DNA from: Molossus alvarezi
Taxonomy: Eukaryota > Chordata > Mammalia > Chiroptera > Molossidae
DNA: 64,000 bases
NCBI GenBank assembly: GCA_037176705.1
Contig: CM073898.1
Span: 41,690,988 to 41,754,987, forward strand
Reading direction: 5' to 3'
Shown: piece by piece, positions 10,845-22,330 of the stretch
Layout of the letters: the number at the start of each line of letters is the position of its first letter
How positions within the stretch are numbered: position 1 is the first letter of the stretch
Position numbers and translations under genes: made by a program
Notes under the pieces: model-generated
Seen by the model: only the letters and a program-made list of their open reading frames with translations
Databases searched by the model: none
Told to the model about the DNA's origin: nothing

Positions 10845-10980
10845 AGATGGAGATCCATGGACCAGCAGCATCTGCCCAACATGGAACCTTGTTAGGAATG
10901 CAAAATCTCAGGCCCACTTCAGGCCCCCCGAATCAGAATCTGTAACAGAACCCTTGGAAGACCTTTAAGTTTCTGAAGTG
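10845..10980. mobile_element. MER5-like hAT-Charlie fossil
   Basis: 'gatccatggaccagcagcatctgcccaacatggaaccttgttaggaatgcaaaatctcaggcccacttcaggccccccgaatcagaatctg' follows the well-known order of MER5A-type MITEs. The far terminal repeat is degraded. Confidence 0.75.
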
Positions 10981-10984
10981 CCCC

Positions 10985-12000
10985 TCTAATTCCCCTCCAC
11001 CTCTACACTCTTTTTAAGAGATGGGAAAGTTCAGACTCAAAGTTCCTGCAGGACTAAGACTGGAATCAGCCCCCGGCTCAAAGTCTACTGCTCTCTTCTG
11101 TATTGGGGATGCCTATAGCTCTCTAACTCTTAACAGGTGAAGTAAGTGGCTGTTGCCCACCTGCTCAATACAGGTCTAGCCTTGTCTTATTTTCCTGGTT
11201 GATGCCTGGTGGTCCAGAAAAATAGACTTCCAGTTTAGAGAAGGACTTCCTCTTTAATCTCCCCTTCTCTGGTGTGGGGGATCCTTTGTCTTATTATCCA
11301 ATATTGCATGTAGCCTCCTAAATAAGATTGAACCCTTAATAAGGCCAGGTCCCTTTTTATTGTCATTTACATGTGTCAGCATCTATGATAGGAATTTTAC
11401 CATCTGACATTCTTTTCCTGTCTCAAAGCTCACGATTGGATAGTCTGTCTCCACTCATACAAGGAGCGGCAAGGCCGAGCCAAACCCTGTTAACCAAACA
11501 GTCCCCTGAAGAGCTATAATATTGCTCAGTGGTAATATCATTCCTCTACATTTTATCTTGTACATGAAATCTGGGCTAATTATCATTTTCTCTTACAGTA
11601 CATTTTAGACCATTGTGTTTTTGTGTCCCTGCCTAGTTCATTAAGCAAGGTTTTACAGCTCCTCCAGTAACAGGATTGCTATTGACACTTTCATTAGACC
11701 CATAATTCAAATGCTTGTCTGCCATCCAAATGGAAGCCTCTCAGTCCAGATCCACAATCTGGCCACCGACCGTATGTTGGCTTTTAGAACTGTCATAAAC
11801 TCATCATCGCATTCAAGTTCTCAAAGGGTCAAAATCTGCTTTCTTGGTGAACTGTCTCCATCCAACAAACAGTCAATGTGTTCTCCAAGAATAGGCAGCC
11901 AAGCTTTCTCTATAGCTCTCTGAAAACTCTTCCAAGCAGTTCTCAGCATAGTAGGACTATGACACAAACAATCGTTGTCTGTATTTAAATACAAATTCTC
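10985..12000. other. unassigned single-copy or very old repeat-like sequence
   Basis: The segment from about 11160 to 11960 contains many short open frames on both strands and reads like an ancient transposon or ERV-derived block. No end motif or family signature could be confirmed. It contains no gene I can support. Confidence 0.3.
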
Positions 12001-12004
12001 TGAT

Positions 12005-12130
12005 GCATTCATTCACTCATCCATTTATTGTGTTATTTCACCATTGAACATCAATATACCCGATATTATGGCAGATATTATCATGATTTAAAGATGAATA
12101 AGATGGTCTTGGCCAGTGTAATAGATATGT
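12005..12130 (-). repeat. L2 3'-end fragment
   Basis: 'gcattcattcactcatccatttattgtg' is followed by a degraded 'gcagatattatcatgatttaaagatgaataagat', in the order of the reverse-complement L2 3' UTR. Confidence 0.55.
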
Positions 12131-12169
12131 GTATAAATCATTATACAATTAAGTGAAATGTGAAAATTT

Positions 12170-14450
12170 TCGCCGCTAGGTTGCCAGCAATTGGAATGGC
12201 TGTAATTGTACATAGCTGTGCCCTAACGAATACTTGTTATTAACACCGTTTTCTCACCAATGGTTCAAATGAAAATAGCCTCCACTGGCCTAAATAAAAC
12301 TGCATTTATGTATGAAATAGAGCATAGACTATAACTTAGGAACAGATGAAACGGAGTCCCCAGAAGTGATTCTGAAGGTAATAGAGAGAAGGTAGAGGAG
12401 GATCAGAGACCACTATTGATCTAGCGGTCATGGTAAATAGTCTTTGCTGTTTTAGTTGTACTTTGTTTTTCTCTCTGACAAGCTTCAAGAAAAGGTTCAA
12501 TGCAAATATTTTATTTAATTTCCAATAAAGATTTTTAGGAGTGCTACTAGACAACGAAAACGTCTGCTTTTAACTTTTGAGAAAGCAACTATCCGGGCAT
12601 TTGTGAAGAAGCAGGGAATCAAAGCAGACCTTCGTAGCTTCAGTATGCGGTTGAGGTTCCCAACCTTTACAAATTGCTTTTAGCTTTCTAATTGCACATA
12701 CAATTGTAGATCATATGTTTCAATGTATAGTTCATTGTGTTCTGTTTAAAAGGCTGCTGATTGGGTTCTTTGCTTTTGCTTTCTGGCCAAGTAACAAGGA
12801 AGAGGGGAGTTGTTTTCGGGTCATTTTCACCTTCCTTATCTCTTTGCCTTTCCAAATAAAAGAAAGAGGAAGCAATGGGAACAAACAAAAGTATAGCCTT
12901 GTACTCTTCCTTCAAGCCGTTTCTTGGTTCTTACCTAACCTGAACACACTCTCTGGATCACTTACCTCATTTGGTTTCCTCTAACCGTTCTCCTAGCTCG
13001 ATTGCTAAAACAGGAAGGTCCTCTGCTGGAATGGACTGAGACCATTAAGCAGAGGAAGGATGCAAAGCTGGACTCTATCGCTGATTGGGATAATATGGCT
13101 TCATTTTGCAGTAATACTGCCGTGGCGTTAGAAAATGACTTCAGCATTCTTTCCAATGCATTTCATTCTACAGTGTGCCTTCATAAACACATCCAATTGC
13201 ATGATGGAGGTCAACGGCAATGTAGGGTTTAGAAATTGTTGCTTGGAAATCACACTCACTTAAATACCTGAATCTGTCCATCAGCCATGCCATAGCTTAT
13301 TCCAAGACTGTGCAGAAGAGTGATTTGCAATCTCCTTGCTTTTCATTTCAAGTAGCATCACTCACTTTAAGCCAGATATTCAGGCCTCTTCAGAAGCCTC
13401 CAGGGTGAAGGACAAGTAAGAAGAAGCTTATCAAATCTTTCACAACTGTAGCTGGCTGCATCTACTGCATCAAACTCGTTACATCTTTCTCTGGTATTTT
13501 ATTTAAAAATCACACATTCTTCCTTTTATGTGACAAGTAATAGAGATTTTGCCACATAATTTTATGATCCCTATGGCTCTTTGGGGGTACTGTACAGTTA
13601 CTAGATAACTGTCCAGATCAAAAGCTGGGGCAGAATTTCTGGGGTTGGAAGAGAAGACCTAATGTTTATTTTTGCAGATTCTTCCTCTTTGAATTATCTT
13701 CTTTCATCTTCTATATGCTCAGGCTGCATAACTAAATTCTGTGTTTTTCTTTTTCACTTACTGAGACTTACCAATTTGGGCTTCTTCCAGAGCTGAAAAC
13801 CGATTACAAACACAAAACAGATTTCACTACTGGACTTGAACCCCACATAAAAAACAACAAGCTTCTCTAAATAATTGAAAAAGATCTTCACCAAAGAATA
13901 CATGCGATGTGAATGGCAGGACATCAGGGAGTAAGAGGTACATTTCTAATGAAAACATGTTTGCTGTGTGGTCAGGTATATAGAAAAGACACTTCTAGGC
14001 TAAAGGTAGCATCTTTCTCGGTTGAGGAGCAGGGAAGAACGTTTTTAATTAGCAAAACATACTGGATGATCTAGGATCTTCTTTTCTTGGGTCTGTCTGT
14101 CTAGCTATTCATTATAGAAAAATTGAGGAATGCCAGATCCTTTCTAAAGACATCATTTTGTGGGAGGGATGGGCTCAGTAAAGGAAACAACTTTAACAAT
14201 AAACACTTGTGGGGGACATTTGCCAAATTATTGTGCTTCAGAAATTGTACAACCCCATCTTAGAAACCTATATCAAGGATGACAAGGGATCAAATCACTG
14301 ACAAAGATACAATAACACTCATATACCCGTTTGTTTACCTTCATGCTGCGGGGAACATGGGGTGGGCCCCCTAGAATATACAGATATCATCTAGGGTAGG
14401 CACCTGCCATTTTAGCTTTTTCTGGTATGAAAAAGGTGGGAATGTGTGGG
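12170..14450. other. single-copy sequence
   Basis: Non-repetitive. The first part (12170-12310) keeps isolated CpGs (TTTTCGCCGCTAGG) in AT-rich context and might be a conserved non-coding segment. Open frames near 12715-13232 occur on both strands and give no recognisable protein. No gene is called. Confidence 0.35.
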
Positions 14451-14452
14451 TA

Positions 14453-14457
14453 TGTGT

Positions 14458-14489
<32 letters not shown>
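14453..14489. repeat. (TG)n microsatellite
   Basis: About 18 TG units with a single GA interruption near 14462-14463. The minus-strand Thr-His repeat peptide is its translation. Confidence 0.95.
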
Positions 14490-15395
14490 ATTCATTTATA
14501 TATATGAGTGGAGTGGTCTTTGTATTTTTTTTCTTTTCTGGCCTATTAAATAGTTTAGTGGTTTCATCCATTCTGTCTTGACAGGAAGCATCTGGGAGTT
14601 GCCAGATTTTAGGGGCTTTTGTGACACATAATTGGAAGAATAGGGAAAGGATAGAAGTCGAAACAGTCATGGTGACCTATTCTCATGAGGAAAGTGATGA
14701 GCTTGTGAAAGGTATTCAGTTGCCCAGGAAAAGGGCAGAAGTGGGGTGCGGTGTGGAGCCTGAGCGGTGACGGTGAGACCCTGTGTTTGAGGGAAGATGT
14801 AGCATGAGGATTTGAGGAGTTGATGGGAATGATTTTGAGAGGGATGATGGAGCTTGAACAGTGAGCATGTGAGCTCCCAGGAGGGCTGGGTATTAGAAAG
14901 TAAGAGATAGGAGGTATTGATAGTCCTTGCCATAGACCGTATTCTTGAATCTCCTTTATTTCTTCAATGAATGAGTGAAGAGTGGACCCCCAAGTTTTAA
15001 ATGGAATGTAACTTTGGATCTGAACTCATGGGTGCAGCCTTTGTAAAGTTTCACACATAAAGCAAATATTTCACTAGATACCTTAGCAATGGGATCCCCT
15101 TGAAAATAAATCATAGTATCTTCAAAATGCCCACGCCTTAGCTCAAGCACTGGATATTCAGTTGTCTTCATAGGGTCTAGTTTGAAAAGAGCAGATCTGA
15201 GAAGGGGGTGTCCTGAGCTTTAGCCTTGGGGAGCTACTAACTGGTTGCTTGACCCCAGATCATTTATCTGAAGTAATGATAGGCACAGTTATGAACACTG
15301 TGGAGTCGTACAGTGTTTGTACAAGTTATGTAGTCTGTATTAGTCATTATTTTCTGTTTCTGTAATGTTGGGGCATTAGAATGATCTCCCTCATG
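14490..15395. other. single-copy sequence
   Basis: No gene seen. Scattered MIR-like words occur at 15225-15270 ('gagctactaactggttgcttgaccccagatcatttatctg') and may be the 5' part of the MIR at 15400. Confidence 0.4.
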
Positions 15396-15399
15396 GGCT

Positions 15400-15545
15400 T
15401 TTTAATGAGATAATGTATGAGAAGCCTCACACAGATGAATTCAATAAATATTAGCCACTGTTGTTACCGTTGCTATTGTCATTACTGGTGACGGTGGCAT
15501 TATTAATTTCTGGCTCTCAGTTTCCTCATCTTTAAAATGAGACGA
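15400..15545 (+). repeat. MIR-like fragments
   Basis: 'ttaatgagataatgtatgagaagcctcacacagatgaattcaataaatattagccactg' matches a MIR 3' end. A second core-like piece, 'ctggctctcagtttcctcatctttaaaatgagacgatac', lies at about 15510-15548. Confidence 0.65.
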
Positions 15546-15548
15546 TAC

Positions 15549-17100
15549 AATAGAAATTTTCTGTATGTTCCCTTCAAAATCTAAAAATAATTTTTATTTT
15601 TCCTGAGTTTAGGAACACCAACCCCGAGAAACATGCAACAGTCAACGAGAGAATTCTTTTTACCCTAAATCTCTTAGAAATATTTGGCTTCTTTTAAAAT
15701 GCCACCCCCTGGAGAGGGCCCAAGATTTCATTTAACCTGGACTTCACCAACTTCAGTGTCTTGCTCAGCATGAGTTGTACACTTACGGAGTAAGAAAACA
15801 GAGTTGGAGTTCTCTTTCCATCTACAAACTCTACTTGAAGTTTTTATGCTTTACCCTCTGTGTATGGAAACACTAGTTAGGAGTTCTGCCTTTTCCAGAG
15901 AACATCCATAGCTACAAAGCGTATTTTCTTCCTTTTTTTCTTTCTCCTCCCACTCCTTGTCTTCCTCCTTCTTTTAAGGATATCACAACCCTCCTTCTTC
16001 TGTGATATGAAACAGACCGTATCTTTCAAAGACTTTTGAGCCCTTTCTTCTTCTTTTTTTTTTCTTGGTAGCCTCTTGTCCACAGAAATGAAATACTGAT
16101 ACAGTTGTTGATTGGTCCGAGGATATATCACAGTCCCTAAATACATGAAATTAAAAAAAAAAGAAAGAAAAGAAGTCAACATTGTTCTGAAAGGAAGGTA
16201 GTTAAAATTCAGAAAGAGAGATTCTTTAATTAACTTAATAAAATTACTAATGGAAGCATTTTAACTGCTAAATTTAATTTACTTGTCAAGATATCAGGCT
16301 ACAAAGAGGAGGGAAGAGTAGGAACTCTGCTTTCCATTATGATGTACTCTATTATAGAATAAATTTGCTTAAAATGAAATATATCACCAAAAGCCATCAA
16401 TGACATCTTAATTTGGAACAGCCAGTTGAAAAGTAATTAGACTATGAAGCAATCAGTTCTAGTAAATCAGTGTTTCCCTTTACATAAACATTTTTTTTCC
16501 CTCTATTTTTATACAGGGAAGACTTTCAGGTAGTAAGCAGGCAGATATGCTGATTCTTTTTGGCTGCCGGTATTTTTACTTTACATTACCAAGCTGTCAA
16601 AACAAAATGTTTTATGATGGGATTAAAAAATGTATAAGCATCTGATTTGATTTAGTGTTTATATTTATATGTTGAACTGAGGAGAGTTTGCTTATCATAG
16701 GGGTTTAAAAGATTTACATTTGTCTGCTTCTGAGTTCCAAAATGCTTTCCAGACCCACCAGCAGCCCTGACACTTTACTTCAATGAGTGGGGCTGAGTAA
16801 AAAATCAACAGGAGCCCTGCCTCTCCCTGCTGGGTCCCTCCTACCTTACATAAATAAAGGTGGAGAATGAAACATGAATGGGGACAGAGATGAGAGAGGT
16901 TAAAATTACCCTTTTGTTCAGTGTCTGACAATTTACCATTAGGAATTTCTCAAAATATAACTGACCTTCCTAGAAGTGTGTCCATTTGTTTATTATTGTG
17001 AAAAACTAAGAAGGGGGATAGGTGAAACAGAAAATTTATATTGCACTTGATTGAAAAGTTATCATAATTTAGCTAAGCAGTGTCAAAAACCCAACTACCA
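15549..17100. other. single-copy, AT-rich sequence
   Basis: Contains a pyrimidine-rich stretch at about 15930-16070. No gene or transposon family recognised. Confidence 0.4.
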
Positions 17101-17104
17101 AACT

Positions 17105-17300
17105 GCTTTCGTATATATCTTTTACGATCACCTCAGTACCCCTCTGAAGAAGACACTTTCATCTTCAATTTGCAGACATGGCAACGGAGCTCAGAGAGGT
17201 TAAGTGACTGGAGGAGAGCGCAGAGGTAGTTAATGGGAGAGCTGGGGCTGGAATGAGGGCTTCTGGGCTCCTGATACCTTTTCCACAACATCTGCTTTTG
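17105..17300 (-). repeat. MIR SINE core
   Basis: 'gcagacatggcaacggagctcagagaggttaagtgactggaggagagcgcagaggtagttaatgggagagctggggctggaatgagggc' is a near-consensus reverse MIR core. Confidence 0.8.
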
Positions 17301-19536
17301 ATGATGGAATCCCATCTGTTATAGGCAGAGGGGAAGAGGTGTGAGAAAAATAACTACAGGAGGTATCAATCACTCAGCAAAATATTTATGAAGGACTTCA
17401 TTCAGATATTAAGGGAGTCACCATTGTTATCAGCCCTGAAAAATCAGAAGGGATGATGAATTATGCCAAAGAGAACATTAGCTCAGAAGATGGAGACTGC
17501 CTTGCAATGTCATGCTTGTGCTAGTGTGTGTTGTTCTCTAGTGGGAGAGAATGGCATGAGAGGGGAGATAAAGGACAGTCTTACAGTGAGCTGAATAAGC
17601 CACACCTTGTTCTACAGGGAGAAACGCAGGGAAGCCTCTGAAACCGTCCTAGGATCTGCCAGCATGCAAATCACTTGACAATATGCAAGTGACCTCACCC
17701 TGATAGAGTAAATCATTTCCATTCTCTCCACTGCCCATTTAGGAATGCAATCATTGATAACAACACTACAAGGTACTATTCTTAGTTGAAAAACACATTG
17801 GGAAGAAATCTAATATGGATGATGCCATAGGAGTAAGTAAGTATTAACATTCATAATCGTAGATAGGTGTGAAATAGCCCAAGACAATATAATTAAAGTG
17901 CAAGAGCCTCCGTTGTACCGTCACAGTGAGAGAACTTGCAGGGCCCCTCTGCCTCTGGAATTCTAGTAAAAATACAGTCTGTCATCCCCAATGGCTGCTC
18001 AGGATCCGTGTATAACAGGGCAATTGCCCTGGGAGTGGAGAAGGCAGGGACTGTATAAAAATAGACAGAACAAGTTAAAGTTAGCACAGAAAGGATAAGG
18101 AGCCCAAAAGTGGGAAATTAGATATTACTAGTACAGGAAGTTGGATGAAGTAAGGAGGTCTTTTGTAAATGTATCAAGGAAAACAATGATCTTCAAGAGA
18201 AACGAGACCGGTGAATAAATGAGCAGAGGGGGGCGTGAAATTAATGATGGCTGAGATATTGACCTTCTGCTTTAAGTCAGATTTTAAGAGAAAAATGAGA
18301 AGGAAAAGTGGACAGCTGGAAGGCAATAATGACTTTTAAAAATAGGTATTGACAGAGAGGATGAGGGGGAATTTAGAAAAAAATTAAACATTGTGGCATA
18401 TACAGATTGTAAATTTTAGGTAATATGCTTCCTAGGGAATTAGATTTCCTGTCTACTAACTAGGCACAGATATGGAAGAAGAATAATACAAACTAGAAGA
18501 ATGTCAGAAATGCCTCAAAACAAATGTGATGCAAATGACAATAGAATAATAGTTGGGACAGGTTGGGGGATGTTGTGTCAGTTTTAGATATATTTGGTTA
18601 CTCCTTTGAGGCCATTACAGTTTTTAGAAAATCAGGGAAAACTTTAATCTCTTATTCAGAGAGAAAGGAAATAAACTCCATACCCCATAAAACTGATGTA
18701 TATCATGGATAGAATGAAAGTACAAGAGAGGCTCATTTTCCCACAGGAGAAAACTAGAAAAATGATGCAGTCCCTAAAACATTATGTACATATGAAAAGA
18801 TTAAAATATGTATGTGAAATTGGAAAACAGAGTTCAAGGGGAAAGTGTCAGATTCTAGTAAAATATTCAAGTTAAATCCTCAAAACCCAACTAATTAATG
18901 GGAAGCTACTAGATATTTGGAAATAATCATTTAGGAAAGTTTTTGTTGACAATAGGCAGTACGTTGTGGGATACAGATACAACCGTGCCTGTTGGAATTT
19001 TATAGAGAGTGATTTATTGGAAGCAAATTCTTAAGGGAGGAGAGTGTCTTGGAATATTTGACTCTGAGCGGTTTCCTTGGCATTCTGACCTTGATGGGCT
19101 GTCTCACTTGACACATTGTAGACAGTGACTTCTTCATGGTTTCTCTTACTTTCAATGTCCTCTTTTCTCTTCATTTGTTGCTCTTCAGTAACTGAAATCT
19201 TCCGGGATTATTGGCATACCACTCCGCGCATGCACTGTGTCCACATGCAGCAGGACCCCTGCAGGGCCTGTCCTCAAACCCCTTGCGATCATAAGTCAAA
19301 TATGTGATTCATTTCCAAGTCAGCGTCACTGTGGGAAGAGTCTGAAGTCCTCTGGAAAGACCTGGCAGAGATGAAACCGGGCCTCCTCCCTGAAGAATGC
19401 ATGGAATTTAGACACATGGCCAGTGTGGAGAGAAAACATGCCAGAGTCTGCAGCAGTGAGACCAAAGGTCTAGAAAGGAGAAGTGCATCTGCACGAGGGA
19501 CTAGAAAATAGATGTTTTCTGGTGGAGCAGTTTCTT
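17301..19536. other. single-copy, AT-rich sequence
   Basis: A long gene-free stretch. Between 18100 and 18960 it is A-rich on the plus strand and could hold decayed LINE sequence, but no motif is clear enough to name. Confidence 0.35.
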
Positions 19537-19553
19537 AAAAGGCAGCAGATGCA

Positions 19554-19855
19554 CCCTGGCCAGTTTGGCTCAATGGTTCAAGCACTGGCCAGAAGACCAA
19601 AGGGTTGTGGGTTTGATTCCTGGTCAAGGGCACACACCCGGGTTGCAGGTTCTATCCCCAGCCCTGGTCCTGGTCATTCAGGAGGCAACCAATCAGTGTG
19701 TCTCTCTCACATCGATGTTTCTCTCTCTCTCTTCCCTCCCTCCCTCCCTCCCTCCCTCCCTCCCTCCCTCCCTCCCTCCCTCCCTCCTTTCCACTCTGTC
19801 TAAAAATCAATGGAGAAATATCCTCAGGTAAGGATTAACAAAAACAACAACAACA
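19554..19855 (+). mobile_element. Ves-type SINE (subfamily A) with expanded pyrimidine tract
   Basis: The head CCCTGGCCAGTTTGGCTCAA contains an A-box relic, and the B-box region is GGGTTTGATTCC. The C/T tract has expanded into (CCCT)n at about 19733-19790. The tail is ATATCCTCAGGTAAGGATTA plus an AAC-rich run. A 17-bp perfect target-site duplication AAAAGGCAGCAGATGCA lies at 19537-19553 and 19856-19872. Two overlapping open frames here are SINE read-through. Confidence 0.96.
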
Positions 19856-19904
19856 AAAAGGCAGCAGATGCAATTGTGATGTGATAGGGCCATTTGTGAT
19901 CTGA

Positions 19905-20025
19905 ATGAAGACCTGGACACAAATCACAGACAGCTCTGATATTTGGGAAAGTCACTTTTTCTCTGCCATGCTCATACTATCTGTTTGTAAATGGGGTTCA
20001 TTACATTCTTGCAAGGCTGCCCTGC
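19905..20025 (+). repeat. MIR-like core fragment
   Basis: 'gatatttgggaaagtcactttttctctgccatgctcatactatctgtttgtaaatggggttcattac' is in MIR core order. Diverged. Confidence 0.65.
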
Positions 20026-20277
20026 AAGTTGCTAGCCAGTACTAGAGTCCTGTGGTTGAAGTGGCTATATGACCACCTCCCTGCTATTCACCCTGCCTTC
20101 TGCTGTGTGTCCACTGGAGTTCTCTTCAGCAGGTACTCTGGTGCCTTAGGGCATTTAACTCCGTGGTATGTTTTCAGTTAAGCCACTTTATTTTACTTAC
20201 TTACTCTTTAATATTCCTTATAAGCTTTTAAAATCTTTTAAAGGAAGGAATACTTTAAAAAACACCACCACTCCCAT

Positions 20278-20365
20278 AGAAATGGGAGCATGAATTTGAG
20301 AATAGATTCAGGGACAACAAAAATTATAAGAGAGTTGTGCACAGTTGTGTTCCAACAAGTCTGAA
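20278..20365 (+). repeat. short L1 ORF2-like segment, second copy of 21912-21999
   Basis: About 88 bp, roughly 85% identical by eye to 21912-21999 in the same orientation, sharing GGGAGCATGAATTT, ATTCAGGGACAAC and GAGAGTTGTGC. Its neighbours are not obviously L1. It is either a separate L1 fragment or a local duplicate of the other copy. Confidence 0.75.
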
Positions 20366-20639
20366 AGGAAGTTTTGTGCTAACTTTTGATATTGAAGGGG
20401 AGGGAAATAACCTGCTTCCTCGTTTGATTGTGGCTGTGCTGTTAAGATGAAATTTATGCTGAGAAAAGGAGAGATTACAAGAGATTCCATTCCATGGAAG
20501 GAATGATGGAGACTATTTTGGAGCACTAGAATAGCGGCAGATTGTGAGTAGGAGGTGAGTGGACACAGCTGATGCTTTTACATAAATCAGATCCCAAATC
20601 CAATCAAGGATGTTCCCCCTCTTCACTGAAGAATGGTTT

Positions 20640-20712
20640 CTGAACACTATTAAAGGGAGCGACGGAGGGAGGGAAGAAGAAAAAGGAAGAAAGAAAGGAA
20701 GCAGGAAGGCAG
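20640..20712. repeat. purine-rich tract
   Basis: GGA/GAA-rich run with a few interruptions. The minus-strand open frame over it is low complexity. Confidence 0.7.
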
Positions 20713-20748
20713 CAAATAACAATTAAAAAAAGACATAGAAAGTCACAT

Positions 20749-20952
20749 CTTTTTTTTTTTTAATGTTTTTATTGATTCTTTAGAGAGAGAGAAAGGGAGA
20801 GAGAGATAAGAACAATAATCAGCTGCATCCTACATGCCCCCTACTGGGGATCACACCCGAAACCTGGGCATGTGCCCTGACTGGGAATCGAACCAGGACC
20901 TCTCAGTCCATAGGTGGACATTCAATCCACTGAGCCACACCAGCCAGGAAGG
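20749..20952 (-). mobile_element. Ves-type SINE (subfamily B)
   Basis: In reverse: a CCTGGCTGGTGTGGCTCAGT head with an A box, a B-box region GGTTCGATTCC (20888-20898 reversed), and an A-rich end seen as T12 on the plus strand. A 9-bp target-site duplication AAGTCACAT lies at 20740-20748 and 20953-20961. Confidence 0.95.
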
Positions 20953-20961
20953 AAGTCACAT

Positions 20962-21519
20962 AGTTTTTAAGAACCCATTTTTGAAGCTGTTTTGAGCATA
21001 ATTGCCCACAGGGGAAATCTTTATTACACTTTTCTTTTTCTGCTGTTTTTCTCTATATTCATTTATTTAAACAAATCTTGCCCTTTCTTATTGCAAGAAT
21101 ATGGATGGAAAAATTGTTGGTCCATTTTGTTTGTTTGCTTGTTTTCAGGAGGTATTTTAATAAAATCATTAGACATTGAGATTTCTCTTTGAAATCTTAG
21201 TTATCTATACTCTAGAACTTTGTTCCAAACTCCCTGGAACTCAGAGAGAGAAAATGTGTCCATGTGCATACAGAAAGAACTGAAAACTACCTGACTAAAA
21301 TGTGAGATGCTAGTAAGTAAGAGATAACAGTAAAAAAGGTCCTCCTCTTAATTGGAGTCAATGTTATTAAGAATTAATGGCTATTTTTTTCTTCTGGCTA
21401 TTCACAGTATCTTAAAAAATGTTATTTTTGTATTTTCAGAGAATTGAACTTAATTTATGGCCCAGGGATCATAAAATATTAAACTATATATGATTCAATA
21501 AGCAAAATATGAGAATGTT
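20962..21519. other. AT-rich sequence
   Basis: No gene or named repeat recognised between the SINE and the L1 fossil. The Phe/Leu-rich frame at 20992-21192 reflects base composition. Confidence 0.4.
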
Positions 21520-22330
21520 ACTTTTCAAAACTCATGAGAGTCAGCCAAAGCTATACTGAAAGGTGAAGTAATAGCCTTAAAATATTTTTCCACGGAGGAA
21601 ATAAAGGATAACTACAAATGAATTAAAAGTAAAATTCTAGAAATTAAACTTTTAAAGTCCTAAAACCATGATGAATTAAGTAATAAAGATAAAATAATAA
21701 AAGAATCAGATACCTAAAAATAATTAATCTATAGGTATTAGAAAAAACGATTTCTATACTGATATAATATTTATATTTATCATTTAAATTTTATTTATAT
21801 GATTAGATATTTATATAACAATAAATCATTTATTAATTTACTTTGAAAATGATTTTATTAATTGATAAACCCTTGTCAGTCTTAATAAAGGGGGGAGTTA
21901 CAAACAGAATTAGAAATGGGAGCATGAATTTTAGAATAAATTCAGGGACAACTAAAATTCTGAGAGTTGTGCAAAGTTATAGTCCAATAAGTTTGAAATC
22001 CTCAGTGAAAGGAAAATATATAAATTATATATTTACATAATTTAAATTTTATACACACACACATTTTGAATTACCAAAATTATTTGAAAATAATTAGAAG
22101 GAAACAAAATGACTGCCAAAGATGAAACTAAGTAAATAACTTGACCAAATAAGATTTTATAAAATGATTCAAGTATTCAGAGTATTAGTGCTGAAACGAA
22201 TCCTGGGACTTTCAAAGGCCAATTCATTTTAAATTGATCCTAAATATAGAAAAATATTGAAAGCAACCTAATTTTGTGATGCTAACATCACTCTGATACA
22301 AACAAAACAAAACAAAACAGAGAAATATAA
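21520..22330 (+). mobile_element. degenerate L1 ORF2 fragment
   Basis: Landmarks of the L1 ORF2 reverse-transcriptase-side region occur in order and at about the expected spacing: 'aaagctatactgaaaggtgaagtaatagcctta' (about 21548), 'attgataaacccttgtcagtctta' (about 21860), and 'aattttgtgatgctaacatcactctgatacaaac' (about 22270). The reading frame is destroyed by many stops and AT-rich decay. Neither a 5' nor a 3' end is present, so this is an old internal remnant. Confidence 0.75.

Noticed and set aside
13002..13232. 76-codon plus-strand frame with TTCTCCTAG upstream that could look like an exon
   Set aside because: The opposite strand is open too, no donor of good quality follows, and the peptide resembles nothing I know.
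19483..19831. Two overlapping 88-106 codon frames ending in Pro-Ser-Leu repeats
   Set aside because: They are read-through of a Ves SINE and its expanded CCCT tract.
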